This document shows positions 15,458-23,288 of a stretch of 64,000 bases of DNA, in pieces (the stretch's first letter is position 1; every line of letters begins with the position of its first letter). Origin of the DNA: Pseudonocardia parietis. Lineage in GTDB: Bacteria > Actinomycetota > Actinomycetes > Mycobacteriales > Pseudonocardiaceae. The translations under genes and the position numbers were made by a program. Under the pieces are notes generated by a model, which ran no database searches, was not told where the DNA came from, and was given only the letters and a program-made list of their open reading frames with translations. The DNA lies in assembly GCF_017876315.1 (NCBI RefSeq), contig NZ_JAGINU010000002.1:1-64000 (forward strand), in the 5' to 3' direction.

Positions 15458-16897
15458 TCACCGCTGTCGTGGCACTGGGTTGGGGCGCCGATCCTTGATC
15501 ATCACCAACGTGATCAGTAGGCCGGTCGACATGATGCCGGCCGAGACAAGGAATCCGAGTGACCAACCTTGCGTGATTGCATTGCGGGACGGACCCGCGT
15601 CCTCGGGCGTCAGGCTCGCGGTGCGGGCGGTGCTGACGGCGGTGAGGACCGCAAGTCCGATCGCCCCGCCGACCTGCTGCCCTGCGTTGAACAAGGCCGC
15701 GGCGACGCCGCTGTCCCGGGGTGTGGCAGAGCCGATGGCCGTCGTGGTGAGTGCCACGAAGGCGAGGCCGAGGCCGGATCCGGCGAGGACGGCGGCGGGC
15801 AGCAGTGTGCTCAGGTAGGTGCTGTCGGGTGCGATGCGGGACAGGCTCGCGAGCGCGGCGGTGACGAGCAGCGCCGAGGCGACGAGCAGTGATCGCGCGC
15901 CGGTGCGGGCGAGGAGCTTGCCCGCGGCGGTCGAGGCGACCGCGATGGCGGCCGTCATCGGTAGGAAGGCCAGTCCGACGGCGACCGGCTCGTAGCCGAG
16001 GGTGCCGCCCATGAACAGGCTGAGGAAGTAGAACAGTGCGTAGATCGCGGCGCCGAGGATGAGCCCGACGAGGTTTCCGCCGAGCACCGTCGGGTTGCGG
16101 ATCAGTGGCAGGGGAACCAGCGCGTGCGGGCGCACGGCCTGCACCCGCGCGAACGCGAGCAGAGCCAGGACCGACAGGACCAGAACGAGCAGCGCCGGTA
16201 CCGACGTCCAACCCGACTCGGCAGCTTGCACGAGGCCGTAGACGAGTCCGGCGAGCCCGGCGGTGGCGAGCACGCCGCCCGCGAGGTCGAACCGCTCGGT
16301 CTGCTCGGGAGAGCTGTCGGGCAGGACGACCCTGGCACTGACCACGGCGATCGCGGCGATCGGAACGTTGACCCAGAACACCCACTCCCACGACAGCGCC
16401 TCGGTCAGGATCCCGCCGAGGATCAGCCCGAGGGCGGTGCCGCTGGCGGACACTCCTCCCCACACGCCCAGTGCCAGGTTCCGGTCGCGGCCGGGCGGGA
16501 ACACCGTCATCAGCAGGGAGAGGGTGGCGGGCGCCAGCACGGCCGCGGCGAGACCCTGTATCACCCGGCCGCCGAACAGCACGACGGCGGTCTCGGCCAG
16601 TCCGGCGAGCAGCGATCCGGTGCCGAACACCGTGGCACCGACGATGAACATGCGGCGGCGGCCGACGCGGTCGGCGAGCCGCCCGCCCAGCAGCAGGAAT
16701 CCTCCGAAGGCAAGCACATACCCGGTGACCACCCAGTGCAGGGCGGTGGGAGCGAGGTCGAGGTCGTCCTGCATGTCGGTGAGCGCGACGTTGACGATCG
16801 TCGCGTCCAGCACGATGAGCAGCTGGCTCCCGGCGAGCACCGCGAGTGCGAACCACCGCCGGGTGCTCCTACCGGATGCCGCTACGGGCGGGGCCAT
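15458..16897 (-). CDS. MFS drug exporter, 14-helix DHA2 (EmrB/QacA) type
   Basis: 479 residues, start ATG behind AAGGAG. LDATIVNVALTDMQDDL in helix 1 is the DHA2 motif D1, GGRLADRVGRRRMF is motif A after helix 2, and GGVSASGTALGLILGGIL is motif C of antiporters. About fourteen helices. Drug/proton exporters of this type are usually controlled by a divergent TetR gene, as found here at 16974. Confidence 0.9.
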   Translation of the reverse strand: MAPPVAASGRSTRRWFALAVLAGSQLLIVLDATIVNVALTDMQDDLDLAPTALHWVVTGYVLAFGGFLLLGGRLADRVGRRRMFIVGATVFGTGSLLAGLAETAVVLFGGRVIQGLAAAVLAPATLSLLMTVFPPGRDRNLALGVWGGVSASGTALGLILGGILTEALSWEWVFWVNVPIAAIAVVSARVVLPDSSPEQTERFDLAGGVLATAGLAGLVYGLVQAAESGWTSVPALLVLVLSVLALLAFARVQAVRPHALVPLPLIRNPTVLGGNLVGLILGAAIYALFYFLSLFMGGTLGYEPVAVGLAFLPMTAAIAVASTAAGKLLARTGARSLLVASALLVTAALASLSRIAPDSTYLSTLLPAAVLAGSGLGLAFVALTTTAIGSATPRDSGVAAALFNAGQQVGGAIGLAVLTAVSTARTASLTPEDAGPSRNAITQGWSLGFLVSAGIMSTGLLITLVMIKDRRPNPVPRQR

Positions 16898-16920
16898 CTG
16901 TCTCCTTCACGAGTTCGACT

Positions 16921-16973
16921 CAACAACCGTAGAGTGAACACCGTCTTCGGTCAACGCCTGTAGAGTGAGGGTG
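16921..16973. promoter_or_regulatory. Shared promoter region of the MFS and TetR genes with a direct repeat
   Basis: GTAGAGTGA occurs at 16929-16937 and again at 16960-16968, 31 bp apart, in the 76-bp divergent gap. TAGAGT at 16961-16966 fits a -10 element 7 bases before the TetR ATG, so that transcript may be leaderless. The repeat is a candidate TetR binding site; inference from position only. Confidence 0.35.
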
Positions 16974-17564
16974 ATGAGTGGCGATGCGGGTGAGTCGGGG
17001 CCTGCGACGAGGGCCGAGCGACGACGACGCAGCGAGACGGTGATCAGAGACGCGGCCGGGGCGCTATTCGCCGAGCACGGCTACGAGCGCACGACCATCC
17101 GCGCGGTCGCGGATCGGGCGGGCGTGGATCCCGCGCTGGTCATGCAGAACTTCGGCAGCAAGGAGGCGCTGTTCGCCGCGGCCGCGCGGTGGAGCACTCC
17201 GCTCGACGGGCTCGTCGCGGCCGGCCGTACCGAGCTGCCGCAGGCCGCCCTGGAGCACGTTCTCGATACCTTCGAGGATCCCGAGCGGCGTGCGGCGGCG
17301 GAGGCGCTGCTGCGGAGCTGCCTCACTCACCCTGCGGCGCAGGCGGTACTGCGCGACCAGGTGATGGGTGCCGCGCAGCAACGGGTTGCCTCCACGATCG
17401 GCGGACCGGATGCCGCCCTGCGCGCCGCATTGCTGAATGCGTGCGTGCTGGGACTGACGATCAGCCGCTACCTGGTGGAGGTACCTGCGGTGGCGGATGC
17501 CACGGCTACCGACCTCGAACGCGTCCTGCGGCCCGCCCTCGAGCGGCTCGTCGAGCCGACATGA
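16974..17564 (+). CDS. TetR-family transcriptional regulator
   Basis: 196 residues if read from the ATG at 16974; a GTG at 16965 would add three residues. The helix-turn-helix is VIRDAAGALFAEHGYERTTIRAVADRAGVDPALVMQNFGSKEALF, typical of TetR, followed by a ligand-binding helical domain. Divergent from the DHA2 exporter, so it most likely represses that gene and itself until a substrate binds. Confidence 0.9.
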   Translation: MSGDAGESGPATRAERRRRSETVIRDAAGALFAEHGYERTTIRAVADRAGVDPALVMQNFGSKEALFAAAARWSTPLDGLVAAGRTELPQAALEHVLDTFEDPERRAAAEALLRSCLTHPAAQAVLRDQVMGAAQQRVASTIGGPDAALRAALLNACVLGLTISRYLVEVPAVADATATDLERVLRPALERLVEPT

Positions 17565-18131
17565 ATCGTGCTGAGGAAGGGACTCAAGTCCGTTCGATCG
17601 GCGCGGGACACCGTCGATGAAGGTCGATCGATCGCAACGGACACTGAGCTGATGCGCCATGCGGCGGGCTCTCGCCCACCGGGGCGTGCAGCAGGTGGTG
17701 GCGGCGCTGTTCTGCAATCTGGCTGCCGGAATTGTCAGCCTCGCGCTGCTGGGCGGTCGGGGCCAGTTGACGCCCTTACATCATCACGAGCGTCGATGGC
17801 CGCGCGTGGACGGCCTCGACAGCCGGCGCAGCCTGCTCGCGCTGACCGGCCTGTTGCCGAGGTCGCCTTCGTCCTCGGTCCGCTGATCATCGGCTTTGCC
17901 GCAGAGGTGATCGCCGGCCGTCGCGATGGCGGTCGCGGGTACGACCTCGCTGCTGGGCGCTTGGTGGCTGCACGGCGCGCCTGCGTGCGGAGCGGCCGGG
18001 TGGAAACTCCTCGTCACCGGGTACGGCCGTGCCCGCATCAGCTCACTGGACACATGAATCCGCACCTCTCGCCCGGTCGCGGAACGCATTTCCAGGCCTG
18101 TGCGCGATCGGCGGCGGGTCCTCGACACGAG
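17565..18131. other. Gap of about 570 bp with a possible MFS relic
   Basis: No intact gene. Two short plus-strand stretches in different frames look like worn membrane-transporter sequence (VVAALFCNLAAGIVSLALL near 17700 and FVLGPLIIGFAAEVIAG near 17870), which could be a frameshifted MFS fragment. Too short to be sure. Confidence 0.3.
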
Positions 18132-18164
18132 GAGGTGGTGCAGCCGGGCCGGCCGCACCACCTC
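18132..18164. terminator. Hairpin after copA
   Basis: GAGGTGGTGC (18132-18141) pairs exactly with GCACCACCTC (18155-18164). It lies 18 bp past the copA stop on the minus strand and is a good candidate for the terminator of the csoR-copZ-copA operon. Confidence 0.5.
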
Positions 18165-18181
18165 TGTCGGGAGTGCTGTGA

Positions 18182-20470
18182 TCAGGTAGCGCGTGCTCGG
18201 AAGCGGCGCAGCCGCAGGCTGTTGCCGACGACGAAGACCGAGCTGAACGCCATGGCCGCGCCGGCGATCATCGGGTTGAGCAGGCCGACCGCGGCCAGCG
18301 GGATGGCGGCGACGTTGTAGGCGAAGGCCCAGAACAGGTTGGTCTTGATCGTGGTCAGGGTCCGGCGGGAGAGTCGGACCGCGTCGGCGGCGGCGCGTAG
18401 GTCGCCGCGGACCAGGGTGATGTCGGAGGCCTCGATGGCGACGTCGGTACCGGTGCCCATGGCCAGCCCGAGATCGGCCCGGGCGAGTGCGGCGGCGTCG
18501 TTGACGCCGTCGCCGACCATGGCCACGACCTTGCCCTCGCTCTGCAGACGCTCGATGACCGCCAGCTTGTCGGCCGGCATGACGTCGGCGATCACCGTGT
18601 TCGGGCCGGCCGCGATCCCGACCTCGGCGGCCACCGACTCGGCGACGGCCTGGTTGTCGCCGGTCAGTAGCACCGGCGTCAGCCCGAGGCGGCGGAACTC
18701 GGCGATCGCCTCGGCGGAGGTGTCCTTGATCGTGTCGGCGACGACGAGCACGGCGCGGGGCTGACCGTCCCAGGCGACGGCGACCGCGGTCCGTCCCTGC
18801 GCGGCCTCGGTCGCGGCGGCGTGGGCGAGTGCGCCGGACAGCGGGGTCGACCACTGCTCGAGTAGCCGGGGCCGGCCGACGAGCACGGCGTGGCCGTCGA
18901 CCACGCCCTGCACGCCGAGGCCTTCGTGGTTGGTGAAGTCCTCGACGCCCGGCAGGTCCCCGGTGCGCTCGGTCGCGCCGTCGGCGATCGCCGCGGCGAT
19001 GGGGTGCTCGGAGGCCTTCTCCAGAGCCCCGGCCAGCCGCAGCGCGGTGGCCTCGTCGACCCCGTCGGCGGTGTGGACTCCGGCCAGTGCCATCTTGCCG
19101 GTGGTCACAGTGCCGGTCTTGTCCAGCACGACGGTGTCCACCCGGCGGGTGGACTCCAGCACCTCCGGGCCCTTGATCAGGATGCCCATCTGGGCGCCGC
19201 GCCCGGTGCCCACCAGCAACGCGGTGGGCGTGGCCAGGCCCAGCGCACACGGGCAGGCGATGATCAGGACGGCGACAGCGGCGGTGAACGCGGCCGTCGC
19301 GCCGACACCGGCGCCGAGCCAGAAGCCCAGCGTCACCACGGCGACGACGATCACGACGGGCACGAACACCCCGGAGATGCGGTCGGCGAGGCGCTGCACG
19401 GCAGCCTTGCCGTTCTGGGCGTCCTCGACCAGCCTTGCCATCTGCGCGAGCTGGGTGTCGGAGCCGACCCGGGTGGCCCGCACGACCAGCCGCCCACCGG
19501 CGTTGACGGTGGCCCCGGCGACGAGGTCGCCGACCGCGACCTCGACCGGCACGGACTCCCCGGTCAGCATGGACGCGTCGACCGCGGAGCGTCCTTCGAC
19601 GACCTCGCCGTCGGTGGCGATCTTCTCGCCGGGCTTGACGACGAAGCGGTCACCGACCGCGAGCTCGGAGGTCGGGATGCGCTTCTCGACGGTGCGCCCG
19701 TCCTCGTCGCGCAGGACCGTGACGTCCTTCGCGCCGAGTTCGAGAAGCGCGCGCAGCGCGGCGCCGGCGCGGCGCTTGGAGCGCATCTCGAAGTAGCGCC
19801 CGGCCAGGACGAAGGTGATGACGCCGGCCACGACCTCGAGGTAGATGTTCCCGGCGCCGTCGGTCGGGGAGACCGACAGGGTGAAGGGGTGGGTCATGCC
19901 AGGGATCCCGGCGGTGCCGAAGAACAGGGCGTAGACCGACCAGGCCATCGCCGCGGTGGTCCCCATGGAGATCAGCGTGTCCATGGTGGCGGCGCCGTGG
20001 CGCAGGTTCGTCCAGGCCGCCCGGTGGAACATCGCACCCGCCCAGGCCCAGACCGGGACGGTGAGAACCAGCGACAACCACTGCCAGTTCACGAACTGCA
20101 GGGCCGGCGCCATCGCCATGGCGATGACCGGCACCGCGAGCACGGCGGAGACCACCAGCCGGTGCCGCAGGCTGCGCAGCGCCTCGTTCTCCCCGCCACC
20201 GGCATCGCCATCGGCATCGGCGGCCGGATCGGTCGGCAGCGTGGCCGTGTAGCCGGCGGCGGCGACGGCCGCGACCAGCCGGTCGGCGTCGACCCCGGTC
20301 GGGGCCGAGACCTTGGCCTTCTCGGTGGCGTAGTTGACGGTGGCGGTGACGCCGTCGAGCTTGTTGAGCTTGCGCTCGACCCGGTTCGCGCAGGAGGCAC
20401 ACGTCATGCCACCGATCGCGAACTCGATCTCCTGGACGTCCTGGCCGGGCTGCGGCAGTGTCGCGGTCAC
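18182..20470 (-). CDS. copA: Copper-exporting P1B-type ATPase
   Basis: 762 residues. One N-terminal heavy-metal domain (GMTCASC near residue 20), then membrane helices, TGES (phosphatase loop), the ion-binding CPC in IIACPCALGLATP, the phosphorylated DKTGT, the SEHP nucleotide site and GDGVNDAAAL. The last helices have YN and MAFSS, the class 1 (Cu+) signature. It pumps Cu+ out of the cytoplasm using ATP. It overlaps the small upstream gene by 4 bp and is the last gene of the csoR operon, so induction by copper through CsoR is expected. Confidence 0.93.
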   Translation of the reverse strand: MTATLPQPGQDVQEIEFAIGGMTCASCANRVERKLNKLDGVTATVNYATEKAKVSAPTGVDADRLVAAVAAAGYTATLPTDPAADADGDAGGGENEALRSLRHRLVVSAVLAVPVIAMAMAPALQFVNWQWLSLVLTVPVWAWAGAMFHRAAWTNLRHGAATMDTLISMGTTAAMAWSVYALFFGTAGIPGMTHPFTLSVSPTDGAGNIYLEVVAGVITFVLAGRYFEMRSKRRAGAALRALLELGAKDVTVLRDEDGRTVEKRIPTSELAVGDRFVVKPGEKIATDGEVVEGRSAVDASMLTGESVPVEVAVGDLVAGATVNAGGRLVVRATRVGSDTQLAQMARLVEDAQNGKAAVQRLADRISGVFVPVVIVVAVVTLGFWLGAGVGATAAFTAAVAVLIIACPCALGLATPTALLVGTGRGAQMGILIKGPEVLESTRRVDTVVLDKTGTVTTGKMALAGVHTADGVDEATALRLAGALEKASEHPIAAAIADGATERTGDLPGVEDFTNHEGLGVQGVVDGHAVLVGRPRLLEQWSTPLSGALAHAAATEAAQGRTAVAVAWDGQPRAVLVVADTIKDTSAEAIAEFRRLGLTPVLLTGDNQAVAESVAAEVGIAAGPNTVIADVMPADKLAVIERLQSEGKVVAMVGDGVNDAAALARADLGLAMGTGTDVAIEASDITLVRGDLRAAADAVRLSRRTLTTIKTNLFWAFAYNVAAIPLAAVGLLNPMIAGAAMAFSSVFVVGNSLRLRRFRARAT

Positions 20471-20673
20471 TGGTGTCCCCCCTCACTGTCCGCGGGTGAG
20501 TTGATGTCCGCGATGACAGGAGCGCTGTAGCCGCCCGCGTGACCGGCGGCGCCGCTGGGAGCGGGCTGCAGGTGTGCGGTCGGGACATCGACAGCGGATC
20601 CGGTCGCAAAGGCTCCTGCGCCGAGCAGGACAGCGACCGCACCGTAGGCAGAAAGTCGCGCGACGGTATTCAT
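20467..20673 (-). CDS. Small secreted or anchored protein of the copper operon
   Basis: 68 residues from an ATG behind AGAGGGA. One hydrophobic segment (LSAYGAVAVLLGAGAFATGSAV), then a short tail with several His (TAHLQPAP, GHAGG, EGGHQ). It ends in an ATGA overlap with copA, showing translational coupling. Small proteins at this position occur in other actinobacterial copper operons, but no function is known to me. A periplasmic copper relay to or from CopA is a guess. Confidence 0.65.
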   Translation of the reverse strand: MNTVARLSAYGAVAVLLGAGAFATGSAVDVPTAHLQPAPSGAAGHAGGYSAPVIADINSPADSEGGHQ

Positions 20674-20776
20674 GGATCGTTCCCTCTTGTTCGGACCCGA
20701 TCCGGGTGGACGTCGGTGGCGCCGCTGGGCAGCGCGTGCCTCGGTGACCCGTACCGGGTAGGTGGTCAGGTCGTGA

Positions 20777-20989
20777 TCAGGAGTCGGATACGACCTGGTA
20801 GCCGGCCTCGGTGACTGCGGCGCGCACGGAGTCAGGGGAGACCTCGCCCTCGCCGGTGACGGTGACCGCGCCGGTCGGCAGATCCACGGCCACATCGGTC
20901 ACGCCGACGATCTCACTGATCTCCTCGGTGACCGAGGCGACGCAGTGGCCGCAGGTCATGCCGGTGACGGTGTAGGTGGCGCTACTCAT
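20777..20989 (-). CDS. copZ: Copper chaperone, heavy-metal-associated domain
   Basis: 70 residues, a single ferredoxin-like HMA domain with GMTCGHC at the metal loop. Binds Cu+ in the cytoplasm and delivers it to CopA and possibly CsoR. Second gene of the operon, about 100 bp after csoR. Length and motif are typical of CopZ. Confidence 0.92.
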   Translation of the reverse strand: MSSATYTVTGMTCGHCVASVTEEISEIVGVTDVAVDLPTGAVTVTGEGEVSPDSVRAAVTEAGYQVVSDS

Positions 20990-21091
20990 GGCTCGGATAC
21001 CTCTCTCGTGACGGCCGCGGCGCAGGCCGCGGTTGGCTTCGGCGCCCGGGGCGGTGATGCCACACCCTGCGCCGGGTCTGTGAAGGGCGGG

Positions 21092-21376
21092 TCAGGACCG
21101 GACCAGGCGCGCAATGGCCGCGCTGGCCTCCTCGATCTTCTCCTCGGCGACCGCCCCGCCCTCGGCGGCGGCGTCGGTGACGCAGTGCTTGAGGTGCTCG
21201 TCGAGCAGGCCCAGCGCGACGGCCTCGAGTGCCTTGTTGACCGCGGAGACCTGGGTGAGGATGTCGATGCAGTACTTGTCCGACTCGATCATCTTGCTGA
21301 TCCCGCGGACCTGCCCCTCGATCCGGCGCATCCGCTTGACGTGCGCGTCCTTGTTGTCGGCGTAACCGTGCTGCAT
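21092..21376 (-). CDS. csoR: Copper-sensing repressor CsoR
   Basis: 94 residues, all-helical CsoR/RcnR family. The copper ligands are in place: Cys in SDKYCIDIL, then His and Cys in LLDEHLKHC (C-x24-26-H-x3-C). MRRIEGQVRGISKMI is the conserved DNA-facing helix. Start ATG behind GAGGAGGT. It should bind the palindrome at 21404-21420 in its own promoter and leave it when Cu+ binds. Confidence 0.93.
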   Translation of the reverse strand: MQHGYADNKDAHVKRMRRIEGQVRGISKMIESDKYCIDILTQVSAVNKALEAVALGLLDEHLKHCVTDAAAEGGAVAEEKIEEASAAIARLVRS

Positions 21377-21403
21377 CGCCTACCTCCTCGTGTCACTCAC
21401 ACT

Positions 21404-21420
21404 GTACCCCTAGGGGGTAC
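21404..21420. promoter_or_regulatory. CsoR-type operator inside the csoR promoter
   Basis: GTACCCCTAGGGGGTAC is a palindrome of pattern GTACCC-N5-GGGTAC. On the minus strand it fills the 17-bp spacer between TTGATG (-35) and TACAGT (-10), so bound CsoR would block RNA polymerase. The same core recurs at 53493 and 57121. Confidence 0.65.
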
Positions 21421-21563
21421 CCGCATCAAGGTGGTCAAGTGTCCGGCCCAGCTGTGTCGGGTTACGGTCAGCGTGGCCTCGGGCGCGGCGCGGGTGGCCC
21501 CACCCGCTGGTCCCACGCCGCGAGTACCGGCAACGCCGACGGGTAAGACCACGACAGTGTGAC

Positions 21564-21591
21564 TTGCACAGATGCTGTGCCCCGGTAGGGT
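21564..21591 (+). promoter_or_regulatory. Probable nuo operon promoter with palindrome
   Basis: TTGCAC (21564-21569) and TAGGGT (21586-21591) are spaced by 16 bp. The perfect inverted repeat GCACAG-ATG-CTGTGC (21566-21580) overlaps the -35 box and may be an operator of an unknown regulator. Confidence 0.4.
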
Positions 21592-21624
21592 ACGCGCCTA
21601 TTGCGGCTGATCAGGGGGTGCGAG

Positions 21625-21975
21625 GTGGAGTCATTTGTGCCGCTGGCGGTCCTTGCGGGCGCAGTCGTCCTGGTCGTGTCAGCAGTCGTTGGAATGTCTC
21701 AAATGGTCTCAGTCGGGCCCGTCCTGAAGGGCCGCCTGCCACATCTGGGGGGCCTGCCGCCGGTGGAGCATGCGGTCTCGCGCTTTCACGTCCGCTGGTA
21801 CGCGGTGACGATGATTTTCTTGGCCTTCGACATGGAGATGATCTTCATGTACCCGTGGGCCGTCGTCGTCGCGACGATGGGGACGGCGGCGGTCGTCGAG
21901 ATGTTCCTGTTTCTCGCGATCCTGCTCGCTGGCGTCGTCTACGCGTGGCGCGAGGGGGCCCTGCGATGGACCTGA
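21625..21975 (+). CDS. nuoA: NADH-quinone oxidoreductase subunit A-like protein
   Basis: 116 residues from the GTG at 21625, six bases after AGGGGG; an upstream TTG lacks this. Three helices and the family block FHVRWYAVTMIFLAFDMEMIFMYPWAV, carrying the acidic DxE motif of NuoA. First gene of a partial complex I operon. In normal complex I it contacts NuoD and NuoH at the quinone site; here the NuoD partner is replaced by an unusual protein. Confidence 0.9.
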   Translation: MESFVPLAVLAGAVVLVVSAVVGMSQMVSVGPVLKGRLPHLGGLPPVEHAVSRFHVRWYAVTMIFLAFDMEMIFMYPWAVVVATMGTAAVVEMFLFLAILLAGVVYAWREGALRWT

Positions 21976-23288
21976 CTGCCGTCCTGCTGAGGTTCGCGGC
22001 TGAGGTGCCGCACGTCCTGCTCGTTGCGGTGCCCGGTCGCCCCGGGCTGCGCATGGATACCGAACTCCTGATCAGGCGGCGCGGGTGGCCGGAGGCGACG
22101 AGCCCAGCTGAGGCCGATGTGCTGCTCGTCGCCGGGCATCCGGGACCTGAGCTGGGTGAGGTCGTCGAGAGTCTCTGGCGGGGGATCCCCGCACCACGGG
22201 TTCGGCTCGACCTCGACGACGACGCTACGACCGCGCACCTCGAGCGGCTGCTCGATCGGCTCCCCGCACGGCTGGCGGATGTTCGACTCGCTCGCGAGGA
22301 AGCCATAGCTGCCGCTGCCGTCTCCGACGTGGCGGACGAATCACACGCCGACCCCGCGCAGCACGGCGAGCACGGCGAGCACGGCGAGCACGGCGAGCAC
22401 GGCGAGCACGGCGAGCACGGCGAGCACGGCGAGCACGGCGAGCACGGCGAGGATACGCACGCAGCTGGTCACGAAGCCCACCTCGACGAGCACGCAGGCC
22501 ATGCCGGCGACGGTGAGCCGCCCGACCAGGGCGGGGATACCGCTCATGGCCGGCACGAGCACCACGAACACGATCACGCCGAGCACGCGGACAGCGGCTC
22601 CGGCCACGAGCCCGCCTCGGGCCACGCCGGCGACCACCAGCATCACCACATGGACATGCCGCTGCCCGGGGGCCTGGCCATGGCCGACGTCGCGGAGGAT
22701 CGTGACGGTCTGGCACTCGACGTGCTCCATCTGCCGCTCGGTCCGGTGCTCCCCGACTGGCCGGCCGGCCTGGTCGTCGACGTCGAGTTGCAGGGCGACG
22801 TGATCTCCTCGGCCGAGGCCCGCGTCCTCGACGCCGCCGAGCTGCGCCCCTCGGCGCCGGTCGCTGCGGCGGTACGTGACCTCGATGTGGTCGCCCGCGT
22901 CCTCGCCGTCGCCGGTTGGCCGGGCCCGGCCGCCCGGGCACGCGACCTCCGTGACCGTGCCCGGGCCGGTGAACCGGCCGACGGCCTCTCTGGGCTGCTG
23001 CGCCTGGTCCGGCGGTCTCGCGTACTGCGGCTGATGCTGCGCAGGGTGGAATCCGGTGATGGCGTGGACGTGGCCGAGCTGCTCGAGCGTCGGCTCGCCC
23101 GGATCGAGGCGCACGCCGCGGGACGGACGATCGGGGAGCCGGAGCGTCCGGTCCTCGCCGAGCTCAGCGGGCGTCTCGCGGGAGCGGAGTTCACCGCCGC
23201 CCGGCTGCTGGTCGCGGCACTCGATCCCGACGTCGACGGCGCAGCGACCCCCGCCGGCCTCCGCGACCGGGAGCCGGGCGAACGATGA
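21966..23288 (+). CDS. Histidine-rich NuoB/NuoD-like protein lacking cysteines
   Basis: 440 residues, overlapping nuoA by 10 bp and nuoH by 4 bp. Residues 1-110 follow the NuoB fold (RRRGWPEATSPAEADVLLVAGHPGPELGEVVESLWRGIPAPRVRLDL) but contain none of the Cys that hold cluster N2. Residues about 125-240 are a His/Glu/Asp-rich linker with ten HGE units. Residues about 250-300 (DRDGLALDVLHLPLGPVLPDWPAGLVVDVELQGDVI) resemble the first beta-sheet of NuoD, then a helical tail. No Fe-S or nickel ligands are visible. It occupies the place of NuoB, C and D, so it probably caps the membrane arm and binds metal through its His linker. Its electron donor, if any, is unknown. Confidence 0.75.
   Translation: MDLTAVLLRFAAEVPHVLLVAVPGRPGLRMDTELLIRRRGWPEATSPAEADVLLVAGHPGPELGEVVESLWRGIPAPRVRLDLDDDATTAHLERLLDRLPARLADVRLAREEAIAAAAVSDVADESHADPAQHGEHGEHGEHGEHGEHGEHGEHGEHGEHGEDTHAAGHEAHLDEHAGHAGDGEPPDQGGDTAHGRHEHHEHDHAEHADSGSGHEPASGHAGDHQHHHMDMPLPGGLAMADVAEDRDGLALDVLHLPLGPVLPDWPAGLVVDVELQGDVISSAEARVLDAAELRPSAPVAAAVRDLDVVARVLAVAGWPGPAARARDLRDRARAGEPADGLSGLLRLVRRSRVLRLMLRRVESGDGVDVAELLERRLARIEAHAAGRTIGEPERPVLAELSGRLAGAEFTAARLLVAALDPDVDGAATPAGLRDREPGER
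22362..22451 (+). repeat. Ten tandem 9-bp units (CACGGCGAG)
   Basis: Ten identical copies without a mismatch, in frame, encoding (His-Gly-Glu)10 inside the NuoB/NuoD-like protein. A perfect array like this changes length easily by slippage without breaking the frame, so copy number probably varies between strains. Confidence 0.95.

Noticed and set aside
17784..19250. A 488-codon minus-strand frame overlapping copA in another frame
   Set aside because: Arg- and Pro-rich, overlaps the well-supported copA for most of its length.
18890..20530. A 546-codon plus-strand frame opposite copA
   Set aside because: Gly/Asp/His/Arg-biased shadow of a strongly conserved ATPase gene.
22362..22451. Regular repeats considered as a CRISPR array
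   Set aside because: Units are 9 bp, directly adjacent, without spacers, and lie in frame inside a gene.
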